NCBI GenBank assembly: GCA_902763615.1
Contig: CACWSX010000006.1
Span: forward strand, 27,028-91,027
Direction of reading: 5' to 3'
DNA: 64,000 nt
Source of the DNA: an uncultured Prevotellaceae bacterium
Lineage (GTDB): Bacteria > Bacteroidota > Bacteroidia > Bacteroidales > Bacteroidaceae
Part shown: one piece after another, positions 45,922 to 55,016 of the stretch
How positions within the stretch are numbered: the stretch's first letter is position 1
Layout: each line of letters starts with the position of its first letter
Program-made: the position numbers and the translations under genes
Notes under the pieces: model-generated
What the model saw: only the letters and a program-made list of their open reading frames with translations
Database searches by the model: none
Told to the model about the DNA's origin: nothing

Positions 45922-46941
45922 TTACTTTCTTGCTGAGGTTTCACGTATTACTAACTTCTGTGGTACAATCTCACGGTATATCTTTGAATCACCATTGATA
46001 TTCTTCAACAACAGCTGACAAGCGGTCTGACCCATTTGGTGCGACTGGTCTTCAATGGCCGACATGCGGGGGGTCACATATTGAGCATGGACATCGTCAG
46101 TGAAACCGATCAGTGCCACATCCTCAGGAATACGCAAGTCCTGTTGCTTAATGGCCGTGAAGGCCGCAAAGGTAATGATATCATTGAAAGCCAGAATGGC
46201 ATCCGGACGGTCCGCTTGTTTTAGAAGTCTGGTTGTAGTATCCATAGCCCATTGGTAGTCTATTTTCTCACATGCCACCAAATTGCGGTCGATAGGGATA
46301 TGATTCTCACGCAAGGCTTCCAGATAACCATGTTTGCGACGTCTCACCATATCAAGATGATTAGGGCCGCCAATAAAGGCAATTCGACGACTACCTGTAT
46401 CTATCAGATGCTGGGTGGCTCGGAACGCAGCCTCATCACCATTGGCCGTAACACTCGAAAAGCGGTCGGTCAGACAAGTGCGTCCAAAGAACACAAGGGG
46501 AATACCCATATTGGCAATTTCCTCAAAATGACTATAATCTGTAGTGTTCTGAGACAGACAGGCAATAATACCTTCTACATGCAGACCGATGAAATTATCA
46601 ATGGCACGAATCTCAGCTTCGGTATCTTCATGGGTGTTGGCACTGATCACAGAATAGCCCTCCTTACGAGCCTCATCCTCAATGCCGTCTAAGACCGCAG
46701 CATAATAATGGGTTACCAGATTAGGAACCACCACACCGATTACCCGTGGGGCTTCCTTTCGAAGGCTCTGCGCAAAAGGATTAGGTCGATAATTCAATCG
46801 TTTGGCCAGTTCCTTTACCTTCTTCTGCATGTCCTGACCAATCTCCGGACTATTACGAAGAGCACGACTGACGGTAGCGATGCTGACACCCAATTCCTGA
46901 GCCAGATCTTTCAACGACGTTCGATGCTTATTTACTGCCAT
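45922..46941 (-). CDS. LacI-family transcriptional regulator
   Basis: 339 residues. N-terminal helix-turn-helix with hinge helix (7-60: 'TSLKDLAQELGVSIATVSRALRNSPEIG', 'LNYRPNPFAQSLRK') and a periplasmic-binding-protein-like sensor domain ('IGVVVPNLVTHYYAAVLDGIEDEA', 'PDAILAFNDIITFAAFTAIKQ', 'LIGFTDDVHAQYVTPRMSAIEDQ'). An AAACGTTT palindrome overlaps its own -33 box, suggesting autoregulation. It may control the neighbouring sugar genes, but the target cannot be read. Confidence 0.93.
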   Translation of the reverse strand: MAVNKHRTSLKDLAQELGVSIATVSRALRNSPEIGQDMQKKVKELAKRLNYRPNPFAQSLRKEAPRVIGVVVPNLVTHYYAAVLDGIEDEARKEGYSVISANTHEDTEAEIRAIDNFIGLHVEGIIACLSQNTTDYSHFEEIANMGIPLVFFGRTCLTDRFSSVTANGDEAAFRATQHLIDTGSRRIAFIGGPNHLDMVRRRKHGYLEALRENHIPIDRNLVACEKIDYQWAMDTTTRLLKQADRPDAILAFNDIITFAAFTAIKQQDLRIPEDVALIGFTDDVHAQYVTPRMSAIEDQSHQMGQTACQLLLKNINGDSKIYREIVPQKLVIRETSARK

Positions 46942-46967
46942 TTTCTCTCCTACTCACTATACGGCGA

Positions 46968-46999
46968 CAAAATTACAAAAAATCTCTGAACCTCGCAAA
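46968..46999 (-). promoter_or_regulatory. Promoter of the LacI regulator
   Basis: Minus strand TTTG (46996-46999), 20 bases, TAATTTTG (46968-46975). Confidence 0.75.
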
Positions 47000-47006
47000 C
47001 GTTTAC
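46995..47006. promoter_or_regulatory. Putative LacI-type operator
   Basis: GCAAACGTTTAC with perfect core AAACGTTT and central CG, the usual form of LacI-family operators. It overlaps the -33 element of the regulator gene. Confidence 0.5.
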
Positions 47007-47051
47007 GTTGTTTTTTCACTCTAAATCGCTTAAAAACACGGAAAATGTCCG

Positions 47052-47156
47052 TACCTTTGCATCGCAAATTCAGAATGAGTAATGAATAGTTGATAATAAG
47101 TTAGTTAGAACAGAGCCAAGACTGTCGGGATGACACTCTTGGCTTTTTTATTTTTT
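47052..47156 (+). ncRNA. Candidate small transcript with its own terminator
   Basis: A TACCTTTG -7 box (47052-47059) is followed 55 bases later by a strong terminator and there is no open frame longer than a few codons between. No convincing -33 element is present. No plus-strand gene upstream would need this terminator, because the MFS gene has its own. The putative RNA would be about 85-90 nt. Alternative: relic of a lost gene. Confidence 0.35.
47114..47156 (+). terminator. Orphan plus-strand Rho-independent terminator
   Basis: AGCCAAGA / TCTTGGCT with an inner TGTC/GACA pairing, followed by TTTTTTATTTTTTA. The T-run places it on the plus strand, although the nearest gene end (47155) is on the minus strand. 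Confidence 0.75.
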
Positions 47157-47940
47157 ATTTTACAATCAGATCATCGGTATGAATATCCCCTGAACCACTC
47201 TTCTTGCAATCATAATGAGTCAGAGTGCCGCTGAGTGTGATGTCACCTGAGCCTGCCAAATGACACTGTGCAGACTTACAACCTTCTTCAAAATCGATGG
47301 AAATATCTCCGGAGCCTTTCAATGACAGATCCGTCTCCTGCACATTGGCCTCTGTGATCCTGATGTCGCCAGAGCCGACCAATACAGCCGTCGATGTCTT
47401 CGCATTGAGATAATCGATTCTGATGTCACCAGACCCCACCAACTCCGTAGTACACACATCACAGATGATATCCTTAAAGCTGACGTCACCCGATCCACGC
47501 AGAACGATATTCATCACATCTGTATCGAGTTGGTTATTGCTGACGAAGTCGCCAGAGCCACTCACACGTACACCAATCAAATCCGGCGATGAAACATAGA
47601 CGGTCACATCATCTTTATCACCCCAATTCAGATTGACGAAACCCACCTTCAAGTTCACCCTCCCCTTGTTATATACAAAGAGAGTACGGTCTTTCACTTC
47701 CGTCATCATATTCTCGACCATCTTTTCAGGGCCTTCCAACCTCACACCAAAGGTATCGGCTTGGGTATATACCACATTGGGGGAACCGCTGATTTCAATG
47801 CGTTCAAATCCACGATGCTTTCTCAATTCCACAATCTGATCGCCTGAGATAGGCCTGTCACAGGTCATCACACACGAACTCATCCCGAATGCGGCCATCA
47901 TGATCAGGGCGCTATACATCAGACACTGTCTTGCTTTCAT
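47155..47940 (-). CDS. DUF2807 (GIN-domain) adhesin-like lipoprotein
   Basis: 261 residues. Signal peptide with 'MSSC' lipobox. The rest is a head GIN domain forming a right-handed beta-helix, seen as seven repeats of 'GSGD' at roughly 20-residue spacing ('RVSGSGDF', 'RGSGDVS', 'VGSGDIRID', 'VGSGDIRIT', 'KGSGDISID', 'AGSGDITL', 'SGSGDIHT'). Surface-exposed or periplasmic; function unknown. No standard promoter was seen upstream. Confidence 0.85.
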   Translation of the reverse strand: MKARQCLMYSALIMMAAFGMSSCVMTCDRPISGDQIVELRKHRGFERIEISGSPNVVYTQADTFGVRLEGPEKMVENMMTEVKDRTLFVYNKGRVNLKVGFVNLNWGDKDDVTVYVSSPDLIGVRVSGSGDFVSNNQLDTDVMNIVLRGSGDVSFKDIICDVCTTELVGSGDIRIDYLNAKTSTAVLVGSGDIRITEANVQETDLSLKGSGDISIDFEEGCKSAQCHLAGSGDITLSGTLTHYDCKKSGSGDIHTDDLIVK

Positions 47941-48008
47941 TTTCTTGTTTTTTTATTAATCATTTGCTTGTTTGACGTAACGACAAACCAAAAAGTTGCA
48001 AAACCAAT

Positions 48009-48638
48009 TCATTTTTCAAAATGCTGCCAGTCTTTCACGGTCCGCCAAGATCCACCCCATTTAAAGCCATGTTGCAGAAAAAGGCGATACAGAAGGTCAC
48101 CCTTCACAATTTTATAAGGAAAGGATTTACGGCGATCCACATATTTGACGGCCGTTGCTGGTTCCACAATGCGACGCCCGTCCTTGCCTGTCCGTACATA
48201 GGGATTATAGAGCGTGTTGATATCAACAGCCATGCCCATGGCATGCTTAGAAAGTTTAGTAGAACCCGATATCTTCCGATAGCAGAAACTGGAGGTGTTA
48301 TTATCGCGCATGGCACGCTCGTCATCTGCCTCGTAGTCATCTATCAGACGGATATGCTGGATGGGGTATTTCTGACGATAGAGTTCGCGGAAGATTTCCA
48401 AGAGGTCATTTGCAATCGCCTTGTTGCAAACCATCTCACCCACGTGTTCTTTTTTATCTGCATCAACGTGCGACAGTCGCAGATAACGCAGATCTGCCCG
48501 ACGAACGGTACAGCCCTCAGGCCAGGAACGGCCTTGCATTCGCTGGAAGACAGAATCGGGAATAGGCTGTACAGAAAAGACCTGCGCCGCCATTCCAATA
48601 ACGGATAGACAAAAAAGGAATAAAAGGAAACGGCGCAT
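48009..48638 (-). CDS. M15-family peptidase (D-Ala-D-Ala carboxypeptidase-like)
   Basis: 209 residues with a Sec signal peptide (1-18). Zinc site: 'SKHAMGMAVDIN' (SxHxxGxAxD pattern) and 'DWQHFEK' at the extreme C-terminus give the two histidines and Asp of the M15 fold. Likely trims peptidoglycan stem peptides in the periplasm. Starts 7 bases after the PAS histidine kinase and is probably co-transcribed with it. Confidence 0.86.
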   Translation of the reverse strand: MRRFLLFLFCLSVIGMAAQVFSVQPIPDSVFQRMQGRSWPEGCTVRRADLRYLRLSHVDADKKEHVGEMVCNKAIANDLLEIFRELYRQKYPIQHIRLIDDYEADDERAMRDNNTSSFCYRKISGSTKLSKHAMGMAVDINTLYNPYVRTGKDGRRIVEPATAVKYVDRRKSFPYKIVKGDLLYRLFLQHGFKWGGSWRTVKDWQHFEK

Positions 48639-48645
48639 AACTTGG

Positions 48646-49884
48646 CTATTCTAATGGAAGGGTAAACCAGAAGTTGGAACCCACACCTAAGGAAGACTCT
48701 ACGCCAACCGAACCACCCAAATTCTTGATATGCGACTCTACGACAGAGAGACCCAAGCCGGTACCGGGGATATACTCATCAACCTTGAAAAATCGTTCGA
48801 AGATGCGTGACTGGTCTTCTTTGGAAACACCTTTACCAGTATCGGTCACATTCACGCGCACCTGATTGCCCTGAACTTCATAACCAAGATTAATCTCACC
48901 CTCTGTAGTAAATTTGATGGCATTCTGCACCAGATGGTCAAGAATCTCAACGAGTTTCTCACGGTCACTCTCTATCTTCAATTGCGGCAATGGACACTGT
49001 ACGTTTATCGGTAGATTCGTCGTAGGCTGGTATGCATCGGCCACCTCCTGCAAGAGTTGGTTAAGTTCTACCTTGCCCATCAGGAGACTCTTGGCACCAG
49101 CCTCAATCTTCGACATACTGACAAGTCCGTCGATGATACGAAGCAGTTTCTGGTTATTTGTCTGTATCTCCAAAATCAACTGGTTGCGTTCTGCCTCATC
49201 CTGTACCACAGGCAACAGGTCGGCAAAACCGACAATCGCATTGAGTGGTGTGCGAATCTCGTGACCCATATTAGCCAGGAAGGCCGTTTTCAGACGGTCA
49301 CTTTCTTCGGCCTTATTACGGGCAGCAATCAACGAGGTTTCCAAACCCTTACGCGCGTCAATACGTTGGGAAGTACCAACAATCTTGACAGGTTTACCAT
49401 CGCCATCACGCTCAACAATTGTGGCGTAACTCTCCTCCCAATACATCTCTCCAGAGCCTTGGTTCTTGACCTGATATTCCTGATGATAGATTTCAGAACG
49501 ACCCTCACAAAAATCGGCAAAGGCCTTTCTCACACGGTCCAAATCAGCGGAAGCAATGTTTGAGGATGTCTCCATGAGTTTTTCGTTCGCACCAGGCACA
49601 TAGTTATCATGGCCTTCGCGATAATCATTCTCAATGACAAAATCCTCTGTTCTGAGATCATACCGCCACACCGCAATCTTCATGGCTTTCATTACAAAGT
49701 CATATTCGATATTATTCTGCTTTACCTTGTCTATCTCAATTAATTCCTGATGAAGTTTCTTCCCATCCCTCCACTGGTAGTAAATACCATAACAGAGGAG
49801 CAGAAACAAAAGCCCTCCTCCAATCCATATCAACAGCACAGAATGGGAACTGAAAACCGATGTAAAAAGCAGAATAGACTCCAT
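48646..49884 (-). CDS. PAS-domain sensor histidine kinase
   Basis: 412 residues. One N-terminal membrane helix (about 14-36), a PAS domain (about 65-178, 'AVWRYDLRTEDFVIENDYREG...IVGTSQRIDARK'), H-box 'FLANMGHEIRTPLNAIVGF' with His208 and a full HATPase ('LVQNAIKFT', 'DTGKGVS', 'GTGLGLSVV'). No receiver domain, no adjacent response regulator. A clear promoter lies upstream. Confidence 0.92.
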   Translation of the reverse strand: MESILLFTSVFSSHSVLLIWIGGGLLFLLLCYGIYYQWRDGKKLHQELIEIDKVKQNNIEYDFVMKAMKIAVWRYDLRTEDFVIENDYREGHDNYVPGANEKLMETSSNIASADLDRVRKAFADFCEGRSEIYHQEYQVKNQGSGEMYWEESYATIVERDGDGKPVKIVGTSQRIDARKGLETSLIAARNKAEESDRLKTAFLANMGHEIRTPLNAIVGFADLLPVVQDEAERNQLILEIQTNNQKLLRIIDGLVSMSKIEAGAKSLLMGKVELNQLLQEVADAYQPTTNLPINVQCPLPQLKIESDREKLVEILDHLVQNAIKFTTEGEINLGYEVQGNQVRVNVTDTGKGVSKEDQSRIFERFFKVDEYIPGTGLGLSVVESHIKNLGGSVGVESSLGVGSNFWFTLPLE

Positions 49885-49903
49885 AATTAATTAGAAGATG
49901 TGG

Positions 49904-49935
49904 CAAAATTAAGAAAATATCTGGAATAACACAAA
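49904..49935 (-). promoter_or_regulatory. Promoter of the PAS kinase/M15 unit
   Basis: Minus strand TTTG (49932-49935), 20 bases, TAATTTTG (49904-49911). Confidence 0.75.
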
Positions 49936-49961
49936 AAAGTAGCACTTTTTTTTGCTATTTA

Positions 49962-49993
49962 TTTGTTTTTTCGCCCAACTTACATTAACTTTG
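49962..49993 (+). promoter_or_regulatory. Promoter of the RNA methyltransferase gene
   Basis: TTTG (49962-49965), 20 bases, TAACTTTG (49986-49993); about 55 bases of leader. Confidence 0.75.
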
Positions 49994-50053
49994 CACTCGA
50001 AAAGTCGACAAAAGTCAACTTTTATATGATGGTTTTCCACTATTACATGTCAA

Positions 50054-51547
50054 ATGGAACAAAACAAAGATTTGAGTAAGGCTCACATGGCTGAGTACGA
50101 GCTCATCGCCAAAACGTTCATGGGACTGGAACCTGTGCTGGCGAAGGAACTGACCCAATTAGGGGCAAACAATGTACAAATAGGTCGACGGATGGTGTCA
50201 TTCACCGGTGACAAAGAGATGATGTATCGGGCGAATTTCCAACTACATACTGCCATCCGTATTCTGAAACCCATCCGCCATTTCAAGGCAAAGAGTGCGG
50301 ATGATGTCTATGAAGAAATCAAGAAAATCGATTGGACTCAATATCTGGAACCCGAGAAGACTTTCGCTGTCGACTCCGTGGTTTTCTCCGAGGAGTTCCG
50401 TCATTCCAAATTCGTATCCTACAAGGTCAAAGATGCTATTGTCGACTTCTTTCGTGAGAAAACCGGCAAGCGGCCCAACATCTCTGTGGCCAATCCGGAC
50501 ATCCGTCTGAACATGCACATCGCGGAGGACCACTGTACGCTGAGTCTTGATTCCAGCGGTGAGTCCCTGCATCGTCGCGGCTATCGTCAGGAGAGTGTCG
50601 AAGCCCCTCTGAACGAGGTGCTCGCAGCTGGTATGATCCTACTCTCAGGATGGCAGGGCGACACCGACTTCATCGACCCGATGTGTGGCTCAGGAACCCT
50701 GCCCATCGAGGCGGCACTGATTGCCAAGAACATGGCTCCCGGACTGTTCCGCAAGGAATATGCCTTCGAGAAATGGACAGACTTCGATGCCGACCTCTTC
50801 GATGAGATTTATAATGACGAGAGTCAGGAGCGCGAGTTCAAGCATCACATCTATGGCTACGACATCGATATGAAGGCTGTCAACACAGCCCGCCTGAATG
50901 TGAAGGCTGCCGGTTTGACGAGTGTTATCACCATTGAACAGCAGGATTTCAAGGATTTTGCACAGCCTCAGAATAAGAGCATCATGATTACCAATCCACC
51001 ATATGGTGAGCGTATCTCTACGCCCGACCTTTTGGGGACCTATCGGATGATTGGCGAACGACTGAAACACCAGTTCAAGGGCAACGATGCATGGATTCTC
51101 TCCTATCGCGAAGAGTGCTTCGAACAGATCGGCCTGAAGCCCAGCATCAAAATCCCGCTCTATAACGGCAGCCTGGAATGTGAGTTCCGCAGATACCAGA
51201 TGTTTGACGGTAAATTAAAGGACTTCCGTCACGAGGGTGGTGTCGTGAAGACTGAGGAGGAAAAGCGACAGATGGCCCAAAAGCACCGTTTCAAGAAAGA
51301 ACGCGAGTTCAAACAGCGCCTTGAGGAAACGGAACAGAACGAAGAGGCTGACATCCGTAGCTTTACCTTCCATCACCATGATCTGGAGCGCAACGACCAT
51401 CCTATCCGGAAAAAACGGGAAGACCGTGACGACCGTCGTGATGGTAAGAAAGGAAAAGGAGGACGTTTTGACCGTGGTGACAGAAAGTTCAACAAAGCAG
51501 AACGTAACTTCACCAAGAAAAGAAAATTTGATGATGATGAAGATTAA
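50054..51547 (+). CDS. THUMP-domain rRNA (guanine-N2) methyltransferase, RlmL-type
   Basis: 497 residues. N-terminal THUMP region (about 15-165, 'EYELIAKTFMGLEPVLAKEL...YKVKDAIVDFFREKTGKRP') and a Rossmann methyltransferase domain with 'DFIDPMCGSGTLPIEAALIA' (about 205-222) and catalytic 'ITNPPYGERI' (about 312-321). It corresponds to the N-terminal half of E. coli RlmL, which methylates G2445 of 23S rRNA. After residue 385 it carries a long, highly charged tail (KKRxDRDDRRDGKK...RKFDDDED), probably an RNA-binding disordered region. An internal Met at 50087 is an alternative start. Its 3' end overlaps the next gene. Confidence 0.88.
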   Translation: MEQNKDLSKAHMAEYELIAKTFMGLEPVLAKELTQLGANNVQIGRRMVSFTGDKEMMYRANFQLHTAIRILKPIRHFKAKSADDVYEEIKKIDWTQYLEPEKTFAVDSVVFSEEFRHSKFVSYKVKDAIVDFFREKTGKRPNISVANPDIRLNMHIAEDHCTLSLDSSGESLHRRGYRQESVEAPLNEVLAAGMILLSGWQGDTDFIDPMCGSGTLPIEAALIAKNMAPGLFRKEYAFEKWTDFDADLFDEIYNDESQEREFKHHIYGYDIDMKAVNTARLNVKAAGLTSVITIEQQDFKDFAQPQNKSIMITNPPYGERISTPDLLGTYRMIGERLKHQFKGNDAWILSYREECFEQIGLKPSIKIPLYNGSLECEFRRYQMFDGKLKDFRHEGGVVKTEEEKRQMAQKHRFKKEREFKQRLEETEQNEEADIRSFTFHHHDLERNDHPIRKKREDRDDRRDGKKGKGGRFDRGDRKFNKAERNFTKKRKFDDDED

Positions 51548-53717
51548 CATCCATTTAATCAGGCTGGTCAGACTAGCCATACTTGTTATCCTAGTAACTT
51601 TAGCAGCCCCGACGACCATGACCGCTCAAAATAAGCTTTTCACCCTCGAAGACCTGAATTTCGGCGGGACAAACTATGGTAACATGCAGCCCAAGAACTT
51701 GTGGCTGACATGGTGGGGCGACCAACTTATACAGACCGATGTCGAGGAATGTTACACCATCGACGTAAAAACTGGCAAAAAGACCAAACTCTTCACCCTC
51801 GACGACATCAACAAATGGGCAGAAAGCGATGATGTGAAATACGTGCGTCATCTAATGAATGCCAAATTCCCCTACCCTGACAAAACCATCGTTCAGGTGG
51901 GCAACAGAAAGGCTGTTATCCTCGTGGATTTCAAACAGCAAAAGATTGTCTGGCAGGACAGTATCGCTGGCCAGACGGCTAATGACTGGTGTCCTGCCTC
52001 TAAAGCTACGGCTTATGTGGAGGGGCATCAGCTCTTTGTGGTCGATGCCAACGAACAGAAGCACCAGCTCTCCACCGACGGCTCGCGGGAGATTGTCTAC
52101 GGACAATCCGTACACCGCAATGAGTTTGGTATCGAGAAAGGCACGTTCTGGAGTCCTGACGGCCAGCGCCTCGCCTTCTACCGCATGGATCAGAGCATGG
52201 TAACCGACTATCCGCAAGTGGACATCTTCCCCCGCAACGCCTCGTATGAGCCCGACAAATACCCTATGGCCGGTATGACGAGCCACAAGGTGACAGTGGG
52301 TGTCTATGACCTGCAGAACGACAAGATCGTCTATTTACAGACTGGCGACCCCACAGATCGCTATTTCACGAATATCAGCTGGGGGCCTGACTGCAAGACC
52401 ATCTATATGTTCGAACTGAATCGCGACCAGAACGACTGCCGACTGGTTTCCTATGATGCCACGACAGGTCAGAAACTGGCAGAACTTTATCGCGAAACCA
52501 GCGACAAATACGTTGAGCCCCAGCATCCCATCCAGTTCCTGCCATGGGATGACAGCAAGTTCATCATGCAGAGTCAGAAGGACGGCTATAACCACCTTTA
52601 CCTCTTCGACACCAATGGCAAAGAGCTGAAGCAAATCACGAAAGGCGAATGGGTCGTGATGGAAGTACTGGGATTCAACAAGAAACAGAAGTCCATCATT
52701 TTCAAGGCTAACAAGGAGCATCCCCTCCACCATCGGCTCTATAGTGTCAGCATGACGGGAACTATCCAACAGCTCGAAACGGTGGATGGTGTTCACAATG
52801 GCCTATTGTCACCCTCTGGCAACTTCCTCATCGACCGGTTCACAACCCCTACAAGACCACGCGTCATCGATGTGGTGGATATCACAAGGAAAACGCCCCA
52901 GCACACAAACCTCTTAGAGGCTGAAGACCCTTGGATTGGCTATCAACAGCCCATTTTCGAGTGCGGTAGCATCAAGGCCGCCGATGGTGTCACCGATCTC
53001 TATTACCGCATGGTGAAACCCGCAGATTTCAACCCGGAGAAGAAATATCCCACAGTGGTCTATGTCTATGGCGGTCCGCATGCCAACAATGTGCAGGCAT
53101 CCTGGCACTGGGCTTCTCGTTCCTGGGAAACCTACATGGCACAGAAGGGGTACATCATCTTTATCCTCGACAACCGCGGTAGTCAGTATCGTGGTCGCGC
53201 CTTTGAACAGGCCACCTTCCATCAACTGGGACAGATTGAGATGCAGGATCAGATGAAGGGTGTCGACTATCTGCGCACCCTGCCTTATGTTGATATGAAC
53301 CGTCTGGGTGTCCATGGCTGGAGCTTCGGAGGCTTCATGACCATCTCGCTGATGACCAACTATCCCGACGTATTCAAGGTCGGTGTGGCCGGAGGACCTG
53401 TCATCGACTGGAAATGGTACGAGGTGATGTATGGTGAACGCTATATGGGTACCCCCCAGAACAATCCCGAGGGTTATGCCAAGACGAGTCTCATCAGCAA
53501 GGCCAAAGACCTGAAAGGCAAGTTGCAGATCATCACAGGCTACAACGACAATACCGTCGTGCCCCAGCACTGTCTCTCGTTCCTCGATGCCTGCATCAAG
53601 GCTGGCACACAGCCCGACTTCTTCGCTTACCCCGGTGAGGAGCATAATATGCGTGGCCATGCATCAGTGCATCTCCACGAACGTATCACACAGTATTTCG
53701 AAGATTATTTAAAATAG
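51537..53717 (+). CDS. S9 prolyl oligopeptidase-family peptidase (DPP IV-type)
   Basis: 726 residues from the third of three consecutive ATGs (51531, 51534, 51537), overlapping the methyltransferase stop by 11 bases. Signal peptide/anchor 'LVRLAILVILVTLAAPTTMTAQ'. Beta-propeller (about 30-480, 'EKGTFWSPDGQRLAFYRMDQS') and alpha/beta hydrolase domain with triad Ser596 ('GVHGWSFGGFMT'), Asp671 ('GYNDNTVVP') and His703 ('GEEHNMRGHA'). Removes N-terminal Xaa-Pro dipeptides from peptides in the periplasm. Confidence 0.94.
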   Translation: MKINIHLIRLVRLAILVILVTLAAPTTMTAQNKLFTLEDLNFGGTNYGNMQPKNLWLTWWGDQLIQTDVEECYTIDVKTGKKTKLFTLDDINKWAESDDVKYVRHLMNAKFPYPDKTIVQVGNRKAVILVDFKQQKIVWQDSIAGQTANDWCPASKATAYVEGHQLFVVDANEQKHQLSTDGSREIVYGQSVHRNEFGIEKGTFWSPDGQRLAFYRMDQSMVTDYPQVDIFPRNASYEPDKYPMAGMTSHKVTVGVYDLQNDKIVYLQTGDPTDRYFTNISWGPDCKTIYMFELNRDQNDCRLVSYDATTGQKLAELYRETSDKYVEPQHPIQFLPWDDSKFIMQSQKDGYNHLYLFDTNGKELKQITKGEWVVMEVLGFNKKQKSIIFKANKEHPLHHRLYSVSMTGTIQQLETVDGVHNGLLSPSGNFLIDRFTTPTRPRVIDVVDITRKTPQHTNLLEAEDPWIGYQQPIFECGSIKAADGVTDLYYRMVKPADFNPEKKYPTVVYVYGGPHANNVQASWHWASRSWETYMAQKGYIIFILDNRGSQYRGRAFEQATFHQLGQIEMQDQMKGVDYLRTLPYVDMNRLGVHGWSFGGFMTISLMTNYPDVFKVGVAGGPVIDWKWYEVMYGERYMGTPQNNPEGYAKTSLISKAKDLKGKLQIITGYNDNTVVPQHCLSFLDACIKAGTQPDFFAYPGEEHNMRGHASVHLHERITQYFEDYLK

Positions 53718-53720
53718 AAT

Positions 53721-55007
53721 ATGAAGATATTATTATTAGGTAGCGGTGGCCGTGAGCACGCCCTCGCATGGAAAATCGCTCAGAGCAGCAAATGTGAGAA
53801 ACTATACATCGCACCAGGTAATGCCGGTACAAGCAACTGTGGCGAAAACGTAGCCATAAAGGCCGACGACTTCGAGGCCATCAAGACCTTCTGTGTGGAG
53901 AAGACCATCAACATGGTCGTGGTAGGTCCTGAGGATCCGTTGGTAAAGGGTATCTACGACAACCTCAAGCAGGATGCCCGTACGAAGGACATTCCCGTCA
54001 TCGGTCCTTCCAAGGCCGGTGCTGTCCTCGAAGGCTCAAAAGATTTTGCCAAAGCCTTTATGCAGCACCATCACATCCCCACGGCACGCTACCAGACCTT
54101 CGACGGCGAACATCTGGAGGAGGGTCTGAAATTCCTCGAAACCCTAGAAGCGCCTTACGTACTTAAGGCCGACGGACTCTGCGCCGGCAAGGGTGTCCTC
54201 ATACTCCCTACCCTAGACGAAGCCAAGAAGGAACTGAAAGAGATGTTGGGCGGTATGTTCGGCAATGCCTCTTCACGGGTGGTCATCGAGGAGTTCATGA
54301 GCGGCATCGAGTGCAGCGTCTTCGTCCTCACCGATGGTCAGCACTATCAGATCCTACCTGAGGCCAAGGACTACAAACGCATCGGCGAACACGACACGGG
54401 GCTGAATACTGGTGGTATGGGATCTGTCACCCCAGTTCCCTTTGCCACAAAGGAATGGATGCAGAAGGTCGAAGACCGCATCATCCGTCCAACAGTAGAA
54501 GGACTGGCCGCCGACGGTATCGACTACAAGGGTTTCATCTTCTTCGGACTCATCAACCGCACCAACACGCCCAGCGGAGAGCCCGAACCCTACGTCATCG
54601 AATACAACTGTCGTATGGGCGACCCAGAAACAGAGAGTGTCATGCTCCGTTTGAAGAGTGACATCGTCGACCTGTTTGAGGGCGTCGCCAAAGGCGATCT
54701 CGACCAGCGCAGCATTGAATTCGATCCCCGTGCAGCCGTCTGTGTGATGCTTGTCAGTGGCGGTTATCCTCAGGCTTACCAAAAGGGATACCCCATCACT
54801 GGTATCGACAAAATCGAGGGCAGCATCGTCTTCCACAGTGGCACCGCTCTGAAAGACGGTGAGGTGGTGACTGCCGGAGGACGTGTCATCGCGGTTAGCA
54901 GCTATGGCAAGGACAAGGCCGAAGCACTCCAGAAGTCATTCGAGGAGGCACAGAAAATCCAATTCACCAACAAGTATTTCCGTCGCGACATCGGAGCCGA
55001 CTTATAA
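53721..55007 (+). CDS. purD: Phosphoribosylamine-glycine ligase
   Basis: GAR synthetase, the second step of purine synthesis, joining phosphoribosylamine and glycine with ATP. 428 residues, ATP-grasp fold: N-terminal '[19 protein letters not shown]', '[10 protein letters not shown]', '[17 protein letters not shown]', '[17 protein letters not shown]', '[17 protein letters not shown]' and '[18 protein letters not shown]'. Three bases after the DPP IV-type gene and followed by membrane-protein genes on the same strand. Confidence 0.97.
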   Translation: MKILLLGSGGREHALAWKIAQSSKCEKLYIAPGNAGTSNCGENVAIKADDFEAIKTFCVEKTINMVVVGPEDPLVKGIYDNLKQDARTKDIPVIGPSKAGAVLEGSKDFAKAFMQHHHIPTARYQTFDGEHLEEGLKFLETLEAPYVLKADGLCAGKGVLILPTLDEAKKELKEMLGGMFGNASSRVVIEEFMSGIECSVFVLTDGQHYQILPEAKDYKRIGEHDTGLNTGGMGSVTPVPFATKEWMQKVEDRIIRPTVEGLAADGIDYKGFIFFGLINRTNTPSGEPEPYVIEYNCRMGDPETESVMLRLKSDIVDLFEGVAKGDLDQRSIEFDPRAAVCVMLVSGGYPQAYQKGYPITGIDKIEGSIVFHSGTALKDGEVVTAGGRVIAVSSYGKDKAEALQKSFEEAQKIQFTNKYFRRDIGADL

Positions 55008-55016
55008 AGCACGACA

